A stretch of 64,000 nt of DNA from Hymenobacter psoromatis (GTDB lineage Bacteria; Bacteroidota; Bacteroidia; Cytophagales; Hymenobacteraceae): the NCBI RefSeq assembly GCF_020012125.1, contig NZ_JAIFAG010000001.1:558001-622000 (forward strand), in the 5' to 3' direction. The notes beneath the pieces were generated by a model, which made no database searches, was not told the DNA's origin, and worked only from the letters and a program-made list of their open reading frames with translations. Of the stretch, positions 61,065-64,000 are shown piece after piece. Position numbers and translations under genes: made by a program. How positions within the stretch are numbered: position 1 is the stretch's first letter; every line of letters starts with the position of its first letter.

Positions 61065-62333
61065 ATGCCAGTAGACGTATTAATAGGCCTCCAATGGGGC
61101 GACGAAGGAAAAGGTAAAATCGTGGACGTTCTAGCGCCAACTTACGACGCCGTAGCCCGCTTCCAGGGCGGCCCCAACGCCGGGCACACCCTCACCTTCG
61201 ATGGCCAAAAGCACGTGTTGCACCAAGTGCCCAGCGGTATTTTCCACCCCCACATTCTTAATGTTGTCGGCAATGGCGTCGTTCTCGACCCGGTAGTCTT
61301 CCGCCAAGAGCTGCAAAAGCTTACAGATAGAGGAGTGGATTACGCCCACAACCTCTACATCTCCAAGAAGGCCCAGCTTATCCTGCCCAGCCACCGCGCC
61401 CTCGACCGCATTAGCGAGGAAGCTCGCGGCAATACCAAAATCGGCAGTACTCTCAAAGGCATTGGCCCTACCTACTCCGACAAAATTGGCCGCGTCGGCC
61501 TGCGCGTCGGCCATATTCTACTTCCCGATTTCGAGAAGCGCTACCGCGAAGCCGTGGCGCACCACGCTAGTCTAGCTGCTCCCTACGGCAAAGCGCTGGA
61601 GATTGAGCCTTTTGAAGCTGACTTCTTCGCTGCCGTCGACTTCCTGCGTACGTTGCAGCTCACCGATACGGAATACCTGCTCAACGACCTGCTCACTCAA
61701 GGCAAGCGCATTCTCGCTGAAGGCGCTCAGGGCTCAATGTTGGACGTTGATTTTGGCACCTACCCCTACGTTACCTCTAGTAGCACCATCGCTGCTGGGG
61801 CCTGCACTGGACTCGGCATAGCGCCCCGCCACATCGATAAAGTGTACGGTATCACCAAAGCTTATTGTACCCGCGTCGGCGGTGGCCCCTTCCCTACAGA
61901 ACTGACCGGCGAGGTAGGTGAACAAATCCGCCAGGCCGGCCGCGAGTTTGGCTCCACCACCGGCCGCCCTCGGCGTACCGGTTGGATAGACCTACCTGCC
62001 CTTCGCTACGCCATCATGCTCAATGGCGTCACCGAACTGCACCTTATGAAAGCCGACGTGCTCGACGCCTTCGCCGAAATAGAAGTCTGCACCCACTACC
62101 GCACTCTTGATGGGGAGGAAACCCCCAACCTCCCCGACCCCGGCCAGCTCGACCAGGTAACCCCCGTGTACCAGCAGCTTCTCGGCTGGTATACCGACCT
62201 CACCAATGTTACGGAGGCCGCGCAGTTTCCGAAGCCGCTGCAAGATTATTTGGCTTTTCTGGAAAAGGAACTGCAAGTTCCGATTACGATTGTCAGCGTC
62301 GGGCCGGATAGGGTGAGTACGTTGTTTCGGTAG
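61065..62333 (+). CDS. purA: Adenylosuccinate synthase
   Basis: PurA joins IMP and aspartate in AMP synthesis. The 422-residue protein starts with GLQWGDEGKGKIVD, followed by GGPNAGHT, GIGPTYSDK, AEGAQGSMLDVDFGTYPYVTSS and GRPRRTGWIDL. Family length and motifs are complete. It looks monocistronic. Confidence 0.97.
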   Translation: MPVDVLIGLQWGDEGKGKIVDVLAPTYDAVARFQGGPNAGHTLTFDGQKHVLHQVPSGIFHPHILNVVGNGVVLDPVVFRQELQKLTDRGVDYAHNLYISKKAQLILPSHRALDRISEEARGNTKIGSTLKGIGPTYSDKIGRVGLRVGHILLPDFEKRYREAVAHHASLAAPYGKALEIEPFEADFFAAVDFLRTLQLTDTEYLLNDLLTQGKRILAEGAQGSMLDVDFGTYPYVTSSSTIAAGACTGLGIAPRHIDKVYGITKAYCTRVGGGPFPTELTGEVGEQIRQAGREFGSTTGRPRRTGWIDLPALRYAIMLNGVTELHLMKADVLDAFAEIEVCTHYRTLDGEETPNLPDPGQLDQVTPVYQQLLGWYTDLTNVTEAAQFPKPLQDYLAFLEKELQVPITIVSVGPDRVSTLFR

Positions 62334-62403
62334 GTTGATAGCAGTCTAAAACGTGTATTATTGTAGCCGTTTTAGTTGGCAATTTGGCTAAATCGGCTAC
62401 ATT

Positions 62404-62967
62404 ATTAATTACTTCCAAGTTCTAGGTCTACAGTTTGGTGCTTCAACAGAGGAAATTCGTAGGGCGTACAGAGAATACGCAAAACACTTTCATCCTGATA
62501 AGCACCAAAACAGCGCATTCTTCACTGACCGTTTCCGAAGTGTACAAGAGGCGTATGAACTGCTGATAGACAAAGCAAGACGTGAGCAGTTCGAGCAGTC
62601 CTTTCAAGGTGAGAAGCTTCGTGAGTTAAATAAGGCTCTGGCTGAGGAGAAGAAAAAGGCATCTGCGCTTACTGCCGGACTGGCCGAGACTGAAGCTAAG
62701 TGTAAGCAGCTGTTGAGCGAGAACGCTGAATTGATAAAGATAGGAGAAAAGCGTAATATTTTTGGTGGTGTATTTAGCAAGACCAAACATAACTGGAAGC
62801 TACTTGTCAAGTGGACCTTTGCCATCGCTGGAGCCATATTGGTAGTATACAAGCTCTTTTATCCAAGCTTAACGAATTTGGAGCTTCTTCAAAAAGAGTG
62901 CGATTCTATGCTTAACATCATTAATGATAAGTACTCGTTGCTAATTAGTTTATGTTATAATGATTAG
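62404..62967 (+). CDS. DnaJ-domain membrane protein, no canonical start, 3' end cut by IS630
   Basis: An open frame (stop at 62389-62391, next stop 62965-62967) encodes a complete J-domain from NYFQVLGLQFGAS to the HPDK motif, RAYREYAKHFHPDKH, YELLIDKARREQF, a coiled coil to about residue 120, and a membrane segment (LLVKWTFAIAGAILVVYKLF). No ATG, GTG or TTG exists before the J-domain; ATT at 62404 sits exactly where ATG is normally found. The last codons (after 62943) come from the left end of the IS element, so the C-terminus is lost. Either the start is a rare ATT, or the gene is decayed. Confidence 0.7.
   Translation: MNYFQVLGLQFGASTEEIRRAYREYAKHFHPDKHQNSAFFTDRFRSVQEAYELLIDKARREQFEQSFQGEKLRELNKALAEEKKKASALTAGLAETEAKCKQLLSENAELIKIGEKRNIFGGVFSKTKHNWKLLVKWTFAIAGAILVVYKLFYPSLTNLELLQKECDSMLNIINDKYSLLISLCYND
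62944..62957 (+). repeat. IS630 left terminal inverted repeat
   Basis: ATTAGTTTATGTTA is the exact reverse complement of 63986-63999. Confidence 0.85.
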
Positions 62968-62976
62968 CTTTGCATC

Positions 62977-63396
62977 ATGTCAAGAGTTAATACCCCCTTA
63001 CTGAGTAAATCTGAAAAGTCAGCCTTAGAACAAGGAGCTAGAACGGGAAAGACGCCCTGTTTTCGTGCTAGATGCGAAGTGATTTTATTAAAAGCTATCG
63101 GGCTCACCTCAGAGCAAGTAGCCAAGTTTACGGCTATGACTTATGTAAGTGTTAATGGGTGGACAAAACGCTATCAAGAGGAGGGTATTGAGGGACTACA
63201 AACAAAGACTGGACGCGGGCGCAAAGCAGTAGTAAGCGTAGTGGAGGATAAAGAGTCTGTTTTGCAAGCTATCAAAGCAAATAGACAACGTATTGAAACG
63301 GCTAAAGCGGAATGGGAACAGGAAACTAACAAATCGGTTAGCTTGAGCACCTTTAAATCTTTTTTAAAAGTCTTGACGGACGATATAAGCGAATAA
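62977..63396 (+). CDS. IS630-family transposase, N-terminal frame (OrfA)
   Basis: A 139-residue protein with the helix-turn-helix region of IS630 transposases (LTSEQVAKFTAMTYVSVNGWTKRYQEEGIEGLQ) and the following helical linker, ending FLKVLTDDISE. The catalytic part lies in the -1 frame, which opens at 63357. The heptamer T-TTA-AAA at 63363-63369 fits the -1 slippery pattern X-XXY-YYZ, so OrfA probably fuses with OrfB by programmed frameshift. Confidence 0.85.
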   Translation: MSRVNTPLLSKSEKSALEQGARTGKTPCFRARCEVILLKAIGLTSEQVAKFTAMTYVSVNGWTKRYQEEGIEGLQTKTGRGRKAVVSVVEDKESVLQAIKANRQRIETAKAEWEQETNKSVSLSTFKSFLKVLTDDISE

Positions 63397-63998
63397 GAAG
63401 GCGCTGTAAAGGCAAGCCCTGTCCGGATTTATATGCCTTAAAGAAGGCGCAATTAACTGAATTAGAGATACTTTGCGAGCAAGGTTTTCTAGACTTATTT
63501 TACGGAGATGAAAGCCATATGTGCAGTACGGGCTACGTGCCCTACGGGTGGCAGTTACTAGGAGAAGAAGTTTTCATACCAGTTGAGCAAGGCTATAAAA
63601 TCAATATTTGGGGACTTATTAGCCGACGCAATCAAACCCATTGGTTAACAACGGAAACGACTATTAGCGCAAATTTTATCTTTACACAACTAGAAGAATT
63701 ATCTTTTAAGATTCGAAAGCCAACAGTAATTGTGGTAGATAATGCAAGTATCCACAAAGCGCAGCTAATCCAGCAGCAATTACCTTTTTGGGAAGCCCGC
63801 GGATTACGTATATTTTATTTACCTACTTATTCGCCACACCTCAATATTGCGGAAACACTTTGGCGTAAATTGAAGAAAGAACAGCTTGACCCAGGTGACT
63901 ACTTTAATAAGGATACTCTTTTCTACGCAGTTAATCGTTGCTTAGCGCAAGTAGGAAATTTATGGAGAATAAATTTCTCAAAATTTAACATAAACTAA
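63369..63998 (+). CDS. IS630-family transposase, catalytic frame (OrfB)
   Basis: The -1 frame reads SLDGRYKRIRRRCKGKPCPD, then LDLFYGDESHMCSTGYVPYGW with the first catalytic Asp, VIVVDNASIHKA with the second Asp, and YLPTYSPHLNIAETLWRKLK with the Glu: a full DDE triad. A free start at ATG 63519 would omit the first Asp, so the slip from OrfA is the likely way to express it. The protein ends at 63998, inside the right inverted repeat. Confidence 0.85.
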   Translation, partial: SLDGRYKRIRRRCKGKPCPDLYALKKAQLTELEILCEQGFLDLFYGDESHMCSTGYVPYGWQLLGEEVFIPVEQGYKINIWGLISRRNQTHWLTTETTISANFIFTQLEELSFKIRKPTVIVVDNASIHKAQLIQQQLPFWEARGLRIFYLPTYSPHLNIAETLWRKLKKEQLDPGDYFNKDTLFYAVNRCLAQVGNLWRINFSKFNIN

Positions 63999-63999
63999 T
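63986..63999 (-). repeat. IS630 right terminal inverted repeat
   Basis: TAACATAAACTAAT is the exact reverse complement of the left end at 62944-62957. It overlaps the transposase stop codon. Confidence 0.85.
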
Positions 64000-64000
64000 T

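Larger units (their letters stand above)
62944..63999 (+). mobile_element. IS630-family insertion sequence
   Basis: Terminal inverted repeats ATTAGTTTATGTTA (62944-62957) and TAACATAAACTAAT (63986-63999) match perfectly over 14 bases, and the element is 1056 bp. TA precedes the left end (62942-62943), and T follows the right end as the window stops at 64000, in keeping with the TA target of IS630/Tc1 elements. Both transposase frames lie inside. It is AT-richer than the host. Confidence 0.85.

Overview
The window looks like chromosomal DNA of a GC-rich member of the Bacteroidota, most likely a Hymenobacter or close relative. This is an inference from gene content and style: a TonB-dependent receptor with a carboxypeptidase-regulatory N-domain, promoters of the Bacteroidota type (TTTG, about 19-20 bases, TAnnTTTG), no strong Shine-Dalgarno sites, a compact trpEGDCFBA operon, a Bacteroidota-type TIGR03915/radical-SAM pair, and YMGG and DUF779 proteins. 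The octamer GGGGTAGG/CCTACCCC recurs throughout, inside genes and between them. No replication origin, phage or CRISPR array is visible.

Layout. 1-10 kb: the 5' part of era, hemH, a PRC-barrel gene, two related membrane proteins, a lone HsdR-N-like protein, uvrA, and a broken PIN toxin next to its antitoxin. 10-14 kb: a PepSY membrane protein and a siderophore-type TonB receptor with two AT-rich operator-like palindromes. 14-21.7 kb: the complete trp operon on the minus strand, with its own promoter, a Trp-Trp leader peptide and an attenuator hairpin. Large palindromic repeats fill four of its six gene junctions. 21.7-27.5 kb: a decayed M56(BlaR1)-POTRA gene beside an intact BlaI repressor and a perfect 26-bp-arm palindrome, then CvfB, a TonB-C protein and an Omp85-like protein. 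27.7-37.4 kb: the radical-SAM/TIGR03915 DNA-repair pair split by a lipoprotein and a hydrolase, then rfbD, an MFS carrier, a Gre factor and an aldehyde dehydrogenase with DUF779. 37.4-41.4 kb: lipoproteins, moeA, and a mobA with an extra N-domain.

41.5-50.8 kb is the most interesting block. Three tandem histidine kinases share nearly identical catalytic cores but have different membrane sensors. They are followed by a lone receiver and a receiver-class III nucleotide cyclase fusion, and converge on a large protein combining a nucleotide-translocase-like membrane domain, HEAT-like repeats and a C-terminal cyclic-nucleotide-binding domain. Together they could form a phosphorelay to cAMP to effector pathway. 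50.8-57 kb holds clpX, clpP and tig, interrupted by a prolyl oligopeptidase in the opposite orientation, then tRNA-Leu(UAG). 57.4-62.3 kb holds rel (ppGpp), a CHY zinc-finger protein, a Fur-family regulator overlapping a STAS protein, and purA.

The right edge (62.4-64 kb) is AT-richer. A DnaJ-domain membrane protein with no normal start codon is cut by an IS630-family element whose terminal repeats are both visible and whose transposase appears to need a -1 frameshift.
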